NCBI GenBank assembly: GCA_947494195.1
Contig: CANLUC010000004.1
Location: 58,188 to 122,187 of the forward strand
Reading direction: 5' to 3'
Length of the DNA: 64,000 bases
DNA from: an uncultured Nesterenkonia sp.
GTDB lineage: Bacteria > Actinomycetota > Actinomycetes > Actinomycetales > Micrococcaceae
In this document: positions 7,912-16,406 of the stretch, in pieces
Layout of the letters: every line of letters starts with the position of its first letter
Position numbering within the stretch: position 1 is the stretch's first letter
The notes under the pieces: model-generated
Told to the model about the DNA's origin: nothing
The model's database searches: none
The model's input: the letters and a program-made list of their open reading frames with translations, nothing else
Position numbers and translations under genes: made by a program

Positions 7912-9864
7912 ATGATCCGCTTCGAACAGGTCACCCGCCGCTACGAGTCCGGCGGGCGGCCGGCGCTGGATGATGTGACCGTGGAGTTCTACCGGGGGGA
8001 CTTCGCCTTCCTCATCGGAGCCTCCGGCTCCGGCAAGTCCACCCTGCTGCGAATGATCCTGCGCGAGGGCCTGCCCCAGCGCGGCAAGGTCACCGTGGCC
8101 GGACAGAACCTGGGACTCATGCTGGACCGCCGCGTCCCGGACTTCCGGCGCAGCATCGGCATGGTCTTCCAGGACTTCCGTCTGCTCCCGGACAAGACCG
8201 TGTTCGACAACGTCGCCTTCGCCATGCGGGTGCTGGGCACCAAGCGCAGCGCCATCCGCAAACGGGTCACCAAGGTGCTGGAAAAGGTGGACCTCGCGCA
8301 CCTGGCCAAGCGCTACCCGCATGAGATCTCCGGCGGTGAGCAGCAGCGCGCCGCCATCGCCCGCGCCATCGTCAATGGCCCCGCGATCCTGCTCGCCGAC
8401 GAGCCCACCGGCAACTTGGATCCGCGGGCGTCGGCCGAGGTCATGAAGGTGCTGCGCTGGATCAATGCCTCGGGCACCACGGTCATCATGGCCACTCACG
8501 ATCGCGCCATCGTGGACCAGGCGAACAGCCGGGTGGTGCAGCTGCACCGCGGCCGGCTCGTCCGCGACGAGCCGCACGGCTTCTACGACGCACCCGAAGG
8601 CTCCGAGGCCTGGGATGTCCTCGCCCAGGAAGAAGGCGAATCAGGTCTGCGTGCCCACGACCCCGCGCCGCTGAAGACCGGAGTGGTGCCGATGATCGGT
8701 CGCGACCCGGAGGACGGCGCGACGGCAGAGGAGCCGCCAGCAGCGGGGATGGATCAGCGGACCGATCTTGCCCCAGAAGGCCTGGCCGAGCAGTCCTCGG
8801 TCCCGGGTGAGGACCCGTCGGTCCTCGCCTTCGAGAATGACCCGGTGCTTCAGGAGACCACGCCACAGGACTATGCCGAGGAACTCGAGGGCATGGAGCT
8901 GACGCCCGAGGAGTTCGACGCGCAGCTGGCAGATCCGCATGATTTCCCCACCGCCGAGCAGCCTGCTTTTAAAGACGAGGAGCATCCGGCAGAGTACGAC
9001 GACGAGCACCTCGCCGACCCTGAGGACGCCGAGTACATCGAAACCGAAGACACCGTCGGGGACGATGAACATGGCGACGACGACGAGGCCGACGATGAGC
9101 ATGATCACCACACGGTCGAGCACACCGTCCCTGACGGTGCGTTCATCAGTGAAGACGAGCCCGAGGACGACGAATCAGACGTTGACGACGACGGCGAGTT
9201 CGAGGACCGAGAGCATGCAGAAGAGACCGGTCTACACGTGACTTGGCCGGAGCATCTGCGCCAGGAGGCGCTGGGGCACGACGTTCCGGAGATCCACGGT
9301 GACTTCAACGGCACCGAGCTGCCCGACCTGGAACAAGACGGCTACGCCGAGGAAGACTTCGAAGTCGAGGAGCCGCTCCCACAGGACCACGTGACGCAGG
9401 AGCCGGTTCTCGCGGAGCCCGTCGCCGAGGAGCCTCCCACCGGAGAGATCGCGCCGATTCCCGCCCCGCGGCGACGGCTGCCACCGATGTATCCGACGCT
9501 TCCCCCACCTGCCCAGCGGCCCGCCTCCCAGCAGGCGCCGCAGGAACCACTGCCCCAGCAGGAACCGGCCCCGCAGCACCCGGCGCCGCGCTCAGCAGCG
9601 CAGCCCGATGTGGCTGGCCACCCGACCGGGTCCCCTGAGCAGGATCCCGCGACCCGCTCGCGGCTCTCCTGGCTCGCCCATGTCGAGGAAGACGCCACAG
9701 AGCCCGCGCCCGGCGCGCAGGAGGCAGCTGTGCCTCGTCCGCTTCCACGCCCTCAGTCCTCGGCCGCGCAGTCGACTTATACCGACGCGCGTCGAACGGC
9801 TGAACATCTCGGAATCTCCCGGTCCCGCCGGTCGATCCTGCGCCGCCTGAGGAGGGACGTATGA
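7912..9864 (+). CDS. ftsE: Cell division ATPase FtsE with a long acidic C-terminal extension
   Basis: Residues 1-230 are a complete FtsE ABC ATPase: Walker A GASGSGKS at 36-43, Q-loop near FQDFRLLPD, signature ISGGEQQRA at about 139-147, Walker B ILLADEP at 159-165 and the H-loop MATHD. FtsE and FtsX control peptidoglycan hydrolases at the septum. The usual family length is about 220-230 residues, but this protein has 650. Residues about 270-470 are extremely rich in Asp and Glu, about 490-620 are rich in Pro, Gln and Ala, and the last 20 are basic (SRSRRSILRRLRR). The frame is open throughout and the ftsX start overlaps the stop, so the tail is genuine and not a fusion artefact. Confidence 0.95.
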   Translation: MIRFEQVTRRYESGGRPALDDVTVEFYRGDFAFLIGASGSGKSTLLRMILREGLPQRGKVTVAGQNLGLMLDRRVPDFRRSIGMVFQDFRLLPDKTVFDNVAFAMRVLGTKRSAIRKRVTKVLEKVDLAHLAKRYPHEISGGEQQRAAIARAIVNGPAILLADEPTGNLDPRASAEVMKVLRWINASGTTVIMATHDRAIVDQANSRVVQLHRGRLVRDEPHGFYDAPEGSEAWDVLAQEEGESGLRAHDPAPLKTGVVPMIGRDPEDGATAEEPPAAGMDQRTDLAPEGLAEQSSVPGEDPSVLAFENDPVLQETTPQDYAEELEGMELTPEEFDAQLADPHDFPTAEQPAFKDEEHPAEYDDEHLADPEDAEYIETEDTVGDDEHGDDDEADDEHDHHTVEHTVPDGAFISEDEPEDDESDVDDDGEFEDREHAEETGLHVTWPEHLRQEALGHDVPEIHGDFNGTELPDLEQDGYAEEDFEVEEPLPQDHVTQEPVLAEPVAEEPPTGEIAPIPAPRRRLPPMYPTLPPPAQRPASQQAPQEPLPQQEPAPQHPAPRSAAQPDVAGHPTGSPEQDPATRSRLSWLAHVEEDATEPAPGAQEAAVPRPLPRPQSSAAQSTYTDARRTAEHLGISRSRRSILRRLRRDV

Positions 9865-10778
9865 ACCGGCTGCTCTACATGCTCGGGGAGACCTTCAGCT
9901 CGCTGCGGCGCAACGTCGCGATGGTCGCTTCGGTCATCCTGGTCACCTTCATCTCGCTGACCTTCGTCGGCTCAGCGGCGCTGATGCAGACCCAGGTCAA
10001 TGAGATGACCGATGACTTCTACGATCGGCTTGAGCTCTCCGTCTTCCTCTGCACCGAGAACTCGCCGCAGACCGCCTGCCCCACCGGCGCTGTCAGCTCG
10101 GACCAGCGGGATTCCCTCGAACACACGCTCACCGACGGCGCGGCAAGCCAATATGTCGCCAGCTACCGGCATGAGACGCAGCAGCAGGCCCTGGATGAAC
10201 TCCTCGAGAGCAGGGGAGAGGACTCCCGCACCGCCTCGCTCACCGCGGCCGATATGCCGGAGTCCTACCGAATCCTGCTCAATGACCCCGAGGAGTTCCC
10301 CGTCGTCACCGAGCTGTTCAGCTCGGCGCCCGGTGTCGAGACGGTGGCAGATCAGCAGGAGGTCCTCGATCAGATCTTCGGCATCCTCAACGGCCTGACA
10401 CTGGTGGCGCTGATCATCGCCGGAGTCATGATCGTCTGCGCGCTGCTGCTGGTGGCCACCACGATCCGACTCTCGGCGTTCAGCAGGCGCCGCGAGACCG
10501 GCATCATGCGTCTGGTGGGAGCCTCCAAGTCGATGATCCGGATGCCGTTCGTCTTCGAGGGAGTGATCGCCGCGCTGGTCGGCGGGCTGCTGGCCTGCGC
10601 AGCCACCTGGGTGGTCGCCGAGTTCGTACTGGGCCGCTGGATGGCCCAGCAGGTGCCCAGCATCCACTTCATCGATGCGGCTCAGTCCTGGATCATCATG
10701 CCGGGGCTGCTGCTGATCGCGGTGGCCCTCGCGGTGATCGCCTCCTGGGTGACGGTGCGCCGATACCTGCGTGTATGA
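9861..10778 (+). CDS. ftsX: Cell division protein FtsX
   Basis: A 305-residue permease-like partner of FtsE. One N-terminal membrane helix (VAMVASVILVTFISLTFVG) is followed by an extracellular loop of about 150 residues. Three further helices follow, with the FtsX-type segment RLSAFSRRRETGIMRLVGAS between them. The loop contains two cysteines (LCTENSPQTAC) that may form a disulfide. The start overlaps ftsE by four bases. The extracellular domain is expected to bind a peptidoglycan hydrolase or its regulator. Confidence 0.96.
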   Translation: MNRLLYMLGETFSSLRRNVAMVASVILVTFISLTFVGSAALMQTQVNEMTDDFYDRLELSVFLCTENSPQTACPTGAVSSDQRDSLEHTLTDGAASQYVASYRHETQQQALDELLESRGEDSRTASLTAADMPESYRILLNDPEEFPVVTELFSSAPGVETVADQQEVLDQIFGILNGLTLVALIIAGVMIVCALLLVATTIRLSAFSRRRETGIMRLVGASKSMIRMPFVFEGVIAALVGGLLACAATWVVAEFVLGRWMAQQVPSIHFIDAAQSWIIMPGLLLIAVALAVIASWVTVRRYLRV

Positions 10779-10847
10779 TCGAAGGTCGGCTCTTCTGGCC
10801 ACTGCAGAAGACCGCCGAGATCAGCGAGCAGTCGAGGAGGTGACACG

Positions 10848-11345
10848 GTGGCTAAGAAGAAGGGGCCCAAGCGGGATCCGAACAACAGCGTCGTGGCCAC
10901 GAATCGGCGTGCCCGCCACGACTACGAGATCCTTGACCGCTACGAGGCGGGAATGGTGCTCACCGGCACCGAGGTGAAGTCCCTGCGCGAAGGCCAGGCC
11001 AACCTGACCGACGGGTTCGGCGGATTCGCCAGCGGCCTGGAGCTCTGGCTCGAGCAGGTGACGATCCCGGAGTACCTCAACGGGACGTGGACCAACCACT
11101 CAGCGCGACGCAAGCGCAAGCTTCTGCTGCATCAGAAGGAGCTCGTGAAGATCTCCCGCCAGATCGAGGACCCGGGCCTCACGATCGTCCCGCTGCAGCT
11201 GTACTTCAAGGACGGCAAGGCGAAGGTTGAGATCGGCATCGCCCGCGGCAAGCGCGAGTTCGACAAGCGACAGACCCTGCGCGAGAAACAGGACAACCGC
11301 GAGGCCCAGCGCGCGATGCGCTACCGGAACCTGCGGTCGCCCTGA
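10848..11345 (+). CDS. smpB: SsrA-binding protein SmpB
   Basis: A 165-residue RNA-binding protein that delivers tmRNA to stalled ribosomes. It starts with GTG after GAGGAGGTG. Family landmarks are the basic N-terminus, [35 protein letters not shown], and the lysine/arginine-rich C-terminal tail ending RYRNLRSP. Its RNA partner ssrA is encoded 2 kb downstream on the other strand. Confidence 0.97.
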   Translation: MAKKKGPKRDPNNSVVATNRRARHDYEILDRYEAGMVLTGTEVKSLREGQANLTDGFGGFASGLELWLEQVTIPEYLNGTWTNHSARRKRKLLLHQKELVKISRQIEDPGLTIVPLQLYFKDGKAKVEIGIARGKREFDKRQTLREKQDNREAQRAMRYRNLRSP

Positions 11346-11370
11346 TCCAGCGTCGAAGTCTTCCTGCGGT

Positions 11371-11757
11371 CTAGCCGAGGATCCCGGCGATATAGCCTAC
11401 GAAGATCAGCAGCACCACCACAGCGATCGCGATGACCGCCGTGGTCAGCACCGCCTTGGACTTCGGCGGTGACGTGGGGGCTTCCTGACTCGGCGACGCC
11501 GTGGCGGAGTTCGAATCCGGCGGGGTGTCACCAGGTCTCACGCTGCCACCGTCTTCCAACCCCGGCGTCTCAGCAGGACTGGGGTCCAGACCGGGGTTTG
11601 GCCCATCTTGGTCTCGCGACTTCTCGTCCTGTCCTTCGTCGCTTCTCGCCCCGCGCTGGTGCGGAGGAGTCTCAAGAGATTCACCTTCGACGGAGTCAGC
11701 GGTCTCGTGCTCCCCGGTGGGGCGCACGTCTTCGGATCGATTCTGTTCAGTGGTCAT
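11371..11757 (-). CDS. Hypothetical tail-anchored membrane protein
   Basis: A 128-residue protein that I do not recognise. Residues 1-100 are polar and low in complexity (Glu, Asp, Pro, Ser, Gly), and residues about 101-126 form one C-terminal membrane helix (AVLTTAVIAIAVVVLLIFVGYIAGIL). There is no signal peptide, so the N-terminal part is probably cytoplasmic. The ribosome binding site GAGAGG precedes ATG. It is convergent with smpB. The disordered composition gives no hint of function. Confidence 0.65.
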   Translation of the reverse strand: MTTEQNRSEDVRPTGEHETADSVEGESLETPPHQRGARSDEGQDEKSRDQDGPNPGLDPSPAETPGLEDGGSVRPGDTPPDSNSATASPSQEAPTSPPKSKAVLTTAVIAIAVVVLLIFVGYIAGILG

Positions 11758-11782
11758 CTGACACCTCTCTGTATAGACGCTC

Positions 11783-11804
11783 TGACCTGAGCCTAGTCAG
11801 GTCA
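11783..11804. repeat. Inverted repeat upstream of the tail-anchored protein gene
   Basis: A perfect 8-bp inverted repeat, TGACCTGA and TCAGGTCA, separated by six bases. It lies between the start of the gene ending at 11371 and the end of the aldo/keto reductase gene. It could be a weak terminator for the reductase or an operator. There is no T tract. Confidence 0.4.
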
Positions 11805-11842
11805 ACCGGAGGTCTTGTCCCTGTGAGCTGGACGTCAGCTGG

Positions 11843-12940
11843 TCACCCGTCGAACTTCTCACTGAGCTCACGCTTGGTGGTGGCCATGATTGACTCATCC
11901 GCGGGGCTCATCCGCTCACTGGCCATATCGGCCTGGTGCCAGAAGGGGTATGCCAGAGGTGGCCGACCGGCGTCGTCGATCGCCTGACGATCCTCCGCGC
12001 TCAGGCTCAGCTCCAGGCTGCCGAGGAGATCATTGAATTGATCCAGGCTGCGCGCACCCACGGCCAGGTTGGTCACTCCCGGCCGCTCCATGAGCCAGGC
12101 CAGGACCACCTGCGGGATGGTGGCCTCGCTCCGCTTGGCGACCTCGTCGAGGACGTCGACCACGCTGTAGAGCTTCTCCCAGTCGGCCACGCGCATCTCC
12201 GAGCCGTCCCCATCGACCATGCGGGAGCCCGACTCAGGCTGGGAGTCACGCCGGTACTTGCCGGTGAGCAGACCCATGCCCATCGGAGACCACACCTGGG
12301 TGCCGATGCCCTGGTCGATGCCGGCAGGGATCATCTCGTACTCGGCTTCGCGGGAGTAGGGCGAGTAGTGGATCTGCTGCACCACGGGCTTGATGAAGCC
12401 GTGGGTCTCGCAGACCTTGAGGGCCTTCATGAGCTGCCAGCCGGTGTAGTTGGAGACGCCGTAGTAGCGGATCTTCCCGGAGCGGACCAGCCCGTCCATG
12501 GTCTGCAGCGTCTCCTCCAGGGGAGTCTCGCCATCCCAATGGTGGAGGTAGAACAGGTCGATGCGGTCACGCTGGAGCCGCTGCAGGGACTTGTCCACTT
12601 CATCGAGCAGGTGCCAGCGGGAGGCGCCGCCGGCGTTGGCCCCGTCCCCGACCACCATGCGCGCCTTGGTGGTCACGAGGAACTCGTCATAGCGGCTGCT
12701 GCGCGCGAGGGCTTCTCCGAGGACCTCTTCGGCCACGCCGAGGGAGTACAGATTCGCCGTGTCCATCAGGTTGATTCCGGCGTCCAAGGCTCGGTCCAGC
12801 AGCACTGTGGCATCATCCGGTCCGAGGTTGCCCATATGCCCCATGCCGTTGGCGCCGCCGAAGGGAAGCGTGCCCAGCGCCAGTGGAGAGACTCGGAGTC
12901 CGCAGGTTGCAGAGAGCGGGCGGTAGAAGGGGGTGCTCAT
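11843..12940 (-). CDS. Aldo/keto reductase
   Basis: A 365-residue NAD(P)H-dependent oxidoreductase with a TIM-barrel fold. The catalytic tetrad is visible as Asp60 (NLMDTANLY), Tyr65, Lys92 (VTTKARM) and His133 or His134 (LYLHHWD). Cofactor-binding elements near the C-terminus include PQVVLAWLMERPGVTNLAVGARSLDQ. The ATG follows an AAGGA site. The substrate cannot be predicted. It stands alone, divergent from a YrhK-like gene. Confidence 0.9.
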   Translation of the reverse strand: MSTPFYRPLSATCGLRVSPLALGTLPFGGANGMGHMGNLGPDDATVLLDRALDAGINLMDTANLYSLGVAEEVLGEALARSSRYDEFLVTTKARMVVGDGANAGGASRWHLLDEVDKSLQRLQRDRIDLFYLHHWDGETPLEETLQTMDGLVRSGKIRYYGVSNYTGWQLMKALKVCETHGFIKPVVQQIHYSPYSREAEYEMIPAGIDQGIGTQVWSPMGMGLLTGKYRRDSQPESGSRMVDGDGSEMRVADWEKLYSVVDVLDEVAKRSEATIPQVVLAWLMERPGVTNLAVGARSLDQFNDLLGSLELSLSAEDRQAIDDAGRPPLAYPFWHQADMASERMSPADESIMATTKRELSEKFDG

Positions 12941-13068
12941 AGAGAATCCTTCGCGTAGAGGAAGAGTCGTACCTGCCGGATACTACTCCGACTCGGCGAG
13001 GCGGTGACTGTGCATCGGGGGTACTGGCGCGCAGAGCTGAACCTGGTGCGGCGTGCGGCGGGGAGCGC

Positions 13069-13074
13069 TAGCCT
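13069..13074 (+). promoter_or_regulatory. Putative -10 element for a leaderless yrhK-like mRNA
   Basis: TAGCCT followed by exactly six bases and then the ATG at 13081. This spacing places the transcription start at the A of the start codon. There is no ribosome binding site between them. The -35 region is poor. Confidence 0.5.
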
Positions 13075-13080
13075 GACCCT

Positions 13081-13356
13081 ATGAATGATTCTGATCTGGT
13101 GCTTCACCTCGGCCATGAAGAACTCGTGGTGCGCAGCCGCTACGAGACGCTGAGCATCGCCAACGACTTCCTGATCGCTGTCGCGTTCACCGTAGGCAGT
13201 GTGATGTTCTTCTACGAGTCGACCATGCACGCAGGGACCTGGCTCTTCGTCATCGGCAGTGTGCTGCTGTTGGTGCGGCCCACGATTCGCCTGGTGCGCC
13301 GGTTCCATCTGGTGAAGGTGGGCGGCCAGGGCTCAGAGTCGGCACGCGACTTCTGA
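13081..13356 (+). CDS. YrhK-like small membrane protein
   Basis: A 91-residue protein with a YrhK-like fold signature: RYETLSIANDFLIAVAFTVGSVMFFY, then a second hydrophobic stretch GTWLFVIGSVLLLVRPTIRLVRRFH. Two membrane helices joined by a short loop are expected. The function of YrhK proteins is unknown. It has no ribosome binding site but has a -10-like TAGCCT six bases before the ATG, so its mRNA is probably leaderless. It is convergent with ssrA. Confidence 0.72.
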   Translation: MNDSDLVLHLGHEELVVRSRYETLSIANDFLIAVAFTVGSVMFFYESTMHAGTWLFVIGSVLLLVRPTIRLVRRFHLVKVGGQGSESARDF

Positions 13357-13397
13357 GGCCGTCCGAACGTCTGTCCCTACGGGCCTCGGGCGATAGG

Positions 13398-13768
13398 TGG
13401 AGACGGCGGGAATCGAACCCGCGTCCGATCTGGATTCACATGGGCTTCTCCGGGTGCAGTCTGCTAGTAGATTTTCTCGGCCCCAGCCGTCACACAGACA
13501 AGCAGCTGACGGGCCCAGTCGTGGAAATTGTCGACCCAACTCCCCACGACGAGGAGTTGGAACCAGTGGCTATCTAGCTGATGCCAGGATCTGAGTCGAT
13601 AGCAGACTCAGGCTGACAGACTCGCGTCGCTGCTTAGGCAGCGAGGGCGAAGTCAGTGCGCTTAGTTTCGGCACTTATTGTTTTGCAGAGGGGTTTTATA
13701 CGAGGTCACTCTGCATCCTCGACCCGCTTCACCATGATCAACTCAGATCGTCGAAACCGATCGTCCCC
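13398..13768 (-). ncRNA. ssrA: tmRNA (ssrA)
   Basis: The reverse strand gives a 5' end GGGGACGATCGGTTTCGAC and a 3' end GGTTCGATTCCCGCCGTCTCC plus discriminator A. The terminal GGGGACG and CGTCTCC pair as an acceptor stem with one G-U. The tag reading frame starts at GCC and encodes AETKRTDFALAA followed by TAA, a typical actinobacterial tag ending in ALAA. The three bases after the discriminator read CCT, so the CCA end must be added after transcription. The promoter at 13824-13853 implies about 50 extra 5' bases removed by RNase P. Confidence 0.97.
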
Positions 13769-13821
13769 TTATTGATTTATCAACCCTGCACCAGCTCGCT
13801 CATACCTGGCAAGCTGACATA

Positions 13822-14226
13822 TCAGTATAGCCCCGGCAGTCGGGACAGTGCAATGCCCAGCGCTGCCGCCGCGAAGCCCAGCCCCACGTGAGCGGTCCAG
13901 ACGCCCACGGCGCGCAGTCGCTGGCCCGCCATCCAGCGCTGCGCGACCCGCAGCGAGACGGTCGCGAAGGTGCTCAGCGCCCCGAGCGCTCCGACCGAGA
14001 GCGCGGCGGCCACCGGTTCGGAAAGCAGCCCCTCGCCAGTTTCCCGACCGGTCTCGGCAAGCCAGGACAGCTCACCATAGAGGTACCCCAGCGCGAGGCA
14101 GGCGAGGACATTGGCCGCCAGCAGTCCACCCGGGAGGTATCGATCCAGCAGAAAGCGCAGCACGGCACCCGCGGCGCCTCCGACGGCGACCCCCAGCACC
14201 AGCAGCAGACTCAGATCGAAGGTCAT
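13822..14226 (-). CDS. crcB: Fluoride channel subunit CrcB/Fluc (divergent copy)
   Basis: A 134-residue protein with four membrane helices. Fluc landmarks are GGAAGAVLRFLLDRYLP, NVLACLALGYLYGE and GALGALSTFATVSLR. In the partner the equivalent filter stretch is TTFS, while here it is STFA, so this is the more divergent half. Gram-positive Fluc channels often work as heterodimers of two crcB products, which export F- passively. The start overlaps the stop of the other crcB gene by four bases. Confidence 0.88.
   Translation of the reverse strand: MTFDLSLLLVLGVAVGGAAGAVLRFLLDRYLPGGLLAANVLACLALGYLYGELSWLAETGRETGEGLLSEPVAAALSVGALGALSTFATVSLRVAQRWMAGQRLRAVGVWTAHVGLGFAAAALGIALSRLPGLY
13824..13853 (-). 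promoter_or_regulatory. ssrA promoter
   Basis: On the reverse strand TTGCAC (13848-13853) is followed by an 18-base spacer and TATACT (13824-13829), a near-consensus housekeeping promoter. The predicted start is about 13817, roughly 50 bases before mature tmRNA. The -10 hexamer overlaps the stop codon of the upstream crcB gene. Confidence 0.7.
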
Positions 14227-14759
14227 GGCCTCCTCCGCAGATCCGCGGACTCGGCGCCCAGCTGCCCCAGCAGCGCCCGGCTGATCGTCATGCCGGCGGC
14301 GGCAGCACCGGTGCAGCCGAGCACGCTCAGGAACAGGTAGGTCAGCATCTCCATCGCTCCGGGGCTCACATAGGTCACGGCGGCGAGGCCGTCGTAGGCG
14401 TCACCGGGCAGGGACGGCATCACGGCGAGTATCACCGCAGAGAAGGTCGTATAGGAGGCGATCAGGCCCGTGCCGAAGGTCGGCACCACCCAGTCGGGCA
14501 TCCACGGTCGAGCATGCGCGACCCCGGTCAGCAGTCCCAGCAGACCGGACCCGCTCAGGTTAATCGCCAGCGTGGTCCAGGGGAACTTCATTCCTTGCTC
14601 GGGGATGAGCTCACCGACGAGCAGCCTCAACAGTGCACCGCAGGCGCCTGCGACGGCGACCAGTGCGATCAGCTTCAGCAGAGAGGTCTGTCTCTTGTGC
14701 CGGAGGGACCGGCGGGTGGCCGCAGGCTGAGGCTCTGCGGACGGTTCGGAAGGAGACAC
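14223..14759 (-). CDS. crcB: Fluoride channel subunit CrcB/Fluc
   Basis: 178 residues with a 30-residue hydrophilic N-terminal extension rich in Ser, Pro and Arg. Four membrane helices follow, with AGACGALLRLLVG, AINLSGSGLLGLL (channel Asn) and ASYTTFSAVILAV (TTFS filter motif). It starts with GTG at 14759. A TATCCT hexamer lies exactly six bases upstream, so this gene has its own probable leaderless promoter although it also lies only 30 bases downstream of the mntR-like gene. Confidence 0.9.
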   Translation of the reverse strand: MSPSEPSAEPQPAATRRSLRHKRQTSLLKLIALVAVAGACGALLRLLVGELIPEQGMKFPWTTLAINLSGSGLLGLLTGVAHARPWMPDWVVPTFGTGLIASYTTFSAVILAVMPSLPGDAYDGLAAVTYVSPGAMEMLTYLFLSVLGCTGAAAAGMTISRALLGQLGAESADLRRRP

Positions 14760-14765
14760 CAGTAC

Positions 14766-14771
14766 AGGATA
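14766..14771 (-). promoter_or_regulatory. Putative -10 element for a leaderless crcB mRNA
   Basis: On the reverse strand TATCCT, then six bases, then the GTG start at 14759. No fluoride riboswitch is apparent in the 30-bp gap to the upstream gene. Confidence 0.45.
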
Positions 14772-14789
14772 CGTCGCGGTGCGCCGCGC

Positions 14790-15509
14790 TCAGCGAATCA
14801 GGCTCACCCGCATGGCGTGGGTGATCTCGTGGGTCAGTCGAATGTCCTCGGCGGCCTGCTCGCCCACGGTCCGGGTGGGGGAGAGGACGACGTCGCCGCC
14901 CTCTGTCGCCGTCACCGTGGCGTGCGCACCGATGGGCACCCGGTGGGTGTCCAGGGCGAGCAGCGCGTCCGGGACGCCGTCGTCGACCTGCTCCAGGCGC
15001 ACCTCGGCGGCGGCGGGCACGCGGCAGAGCAGCTCGGTCTGCGGATAGTTCAGGGTGAGGTCGGGGCCGGGGATGGGGTCTCCGTGCGGGTCCACCCGGG
15101 GGTGGCCCAGCCTCATGTCGAGCCGGTCCACGAAGGTCTCGGAGACTGCATGCTCAAGCCGCTCCGCCTCCTCATGCACCTCATCCCAGCCGTATCGCAG
15201 CTCGCGCACCAGCCAGGTCTCGATCAGCCGGTGGCGGCGCACCATGGCCAGTGCCAGCTGCCGCCCGGCATCCGTGAGGGCAATCGGTGCATAGGGCCGA
15301 TGCTCGACCAGGCCCAGCTCCGCCATCTTGCGCATCATCAGCGTCACCGAGGGGTTCGAGACCCCAAGCGTCTTGGCGAGGGCGGAGGCGGTCACCGAGG
15401 CGCCATCCCACTCGGCGAGACCGTAGATGGTCTTCGCGTAGTCCTCGACCGAGGTGGTGGCGGTATGGAACGCGGTCGAGCGGCCCTGAGCCGAAGTGCG
15501 GGGAGTCAT
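14790..15509 (-). CDS. mntR: MntR-like metal-dependent repressor, DtxR family
   Basis: A 239-residue regulator: N-terminal winged helix (about 20-80), dimerisation/metal domain (about 80-150) and a C-terminal FeoA/SH3-like domain (about 160-235). At the position of DtxR Met10 it has Asp (SVEDYAKTIY), and at DtxR Cys102 it has Glu (VHEEAERLEH). Both are the residues used by manganese-sensing MntR. His79, Glu83, His98, Glu105 and His106 equivalents are kept. The ATG abuts the TAG of the permease gene, so it is co-transcribed with the transporter it probably represses. Confidence 0.88.
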   Translation of the reverse strand: MTPRTSAQGRSTAFHTATTSVEDYAKTIYGLAEWDGASVTASALAKTLGVSNPSVTLMMRKMAELGLVEHRPYAPIALTDAGRQLALAMVRRHRLIETWLVRELRYGWDEVHEEAERLEHAVSETFVDRLDMRLGHPRVDPHGDPIPGPDLTLNYPQTELLCRVPAAAEVRLEQVDDGVPDALLALDTHRVPIGAHATVTATEGGDVVLSPTRTVGEQAAEDIRLTHEITHAMRVSLIR

Positions 15510-16406
15510 CTACGCGGGATCTTTCGCATCGAGGGGCGGGAAGGTCGAGAGCGGGGCGACCCGGCGTCCTCGTCCTTGGCGAAGCCGGGGGGTCATCCCC
15601 TTCGCCGGAGCGAACAGGTAGGCCAGCAAGAACTGGGCCGACTGCGCCAGCACGATCGAACCGCCGGTGGAGGTGTCGAACCAATAGCTGGCGTAGACCC
15701 CGAGCATCGCAGAGGCCGCGGCGCTGCCGGCTGCCACCACGAGCATCCATCCGAAGCGTCGGCACAGCAGCAGCGCGGTCGCCCCCGGCACCACCAGCAT
15801 AGCGACCACCAGCAGAATGCCCAGCGTCTGCAGCGAGGTCACCGTGGTCAGTGCCAACAGGCTCAGCAACAGGAGGGACAGTGCCCCAGTGGACATTCCG
15901 ATGGTGTGGGCATGGATCTTGTCGAAGGCCAGCAGCACCAGGCTGCGTCGCAGCGCCAGGAGCACGGCCACGGTGGCCAGGCCGAGCCCGGCGGTCTGCA
16001 GCAGATCTGCCTGCGAGATGCCCAGCACGTTGCCGAAGAGGATATGCGTCAGGTGCGTCTGACTGGGGGTGCGCGAGATCAGCACCAGGCCCAGCGCGAA
16101 GAGCGAGGTGAAGACCACGCCGATGGAGGTGTCGTGCTTCAACGTGGAGTTTCCGCTGATCCCGCCGATCAGCAGCACCGCGAGCATCCCGAACACAAAG
16201 GCGCCCAGTGCCATCGGCAGCCCGAAGATCTGCGCGAGCACGATTCCGGGAAGGATCGAATGGGCCACCGCCTCACCCATCAGGGACCAGCCCATCAGCA
16301 CCAACCAGCAGGAGAGCATGGCGCAGACCACCGAGGAGATGACTGCGGCGGCCAGCGCGTGCTGCATGAAGGTGAACTCCAGCGGCTGGGTGAGGATCTC
16401 GATCAT
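15510..16406 (-). CDS. mntB: Manganese ABC transporter permease (ABC-3 family)
   Basis: A 298-residue membrane protein with eight to nine predicted helices. ABC-3 family landmarks are GWSLMGEAVAHSILPGI, the SIGVVFTSLFALG segment and VTSLQTLGILLVVAMLVVPGATA. The last 30 residues are a hydrophilic basic and proline-rich tail. It overlaps the ATPase gene by four bases and abuts the regulator gene. Metal specificity is taken from the binding protein and regulator of the operon. Confidence 0.92.
   Translation of the reverse strand: MIEILTQPLEFTFMQHALAAAVISSVVCAMLSCWLVLMGWSLMGEAVAHSILPGIVLAQIFGLPMALGAFVFGMLAVLLIGGISGNSTLKHDTSIGVVFTSLFALGLVLISRTPSQTHLTHILFGNVLGISQADLLQTAGLGLATVAVLLALRRSLVLLAFDKIHAHTIGMSTGALSLLLLSLLALTTVTSLQTLGILLVVAMLVVPGATALLLCRRFGWMLVVAAGSAAASAMLGVYASYWFDTSTGGSIVLAQSAQFLLAYLFAPAKGMTPRLRQGRGRRVAPLSTFPPLDAKDPA

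Noticed and set aside
6520..8577. A 685-residue minus-strand frame
   Set aside because: Antisense to prfB and ftsE, which are both unambiguous.
11601..11761. Plus-strand small frames overlapping the tail-anchored gene
   Set aside because: They lack ribosome binding sites, while the minus-strand frame has one and a clear membrane helix.
14760..14789. A fluoride riboswitch before crcB
   Set aside because: The gap is only 30 bp and holds a -10-like hexamer six bases before the start, leaving no room for the aptamer.
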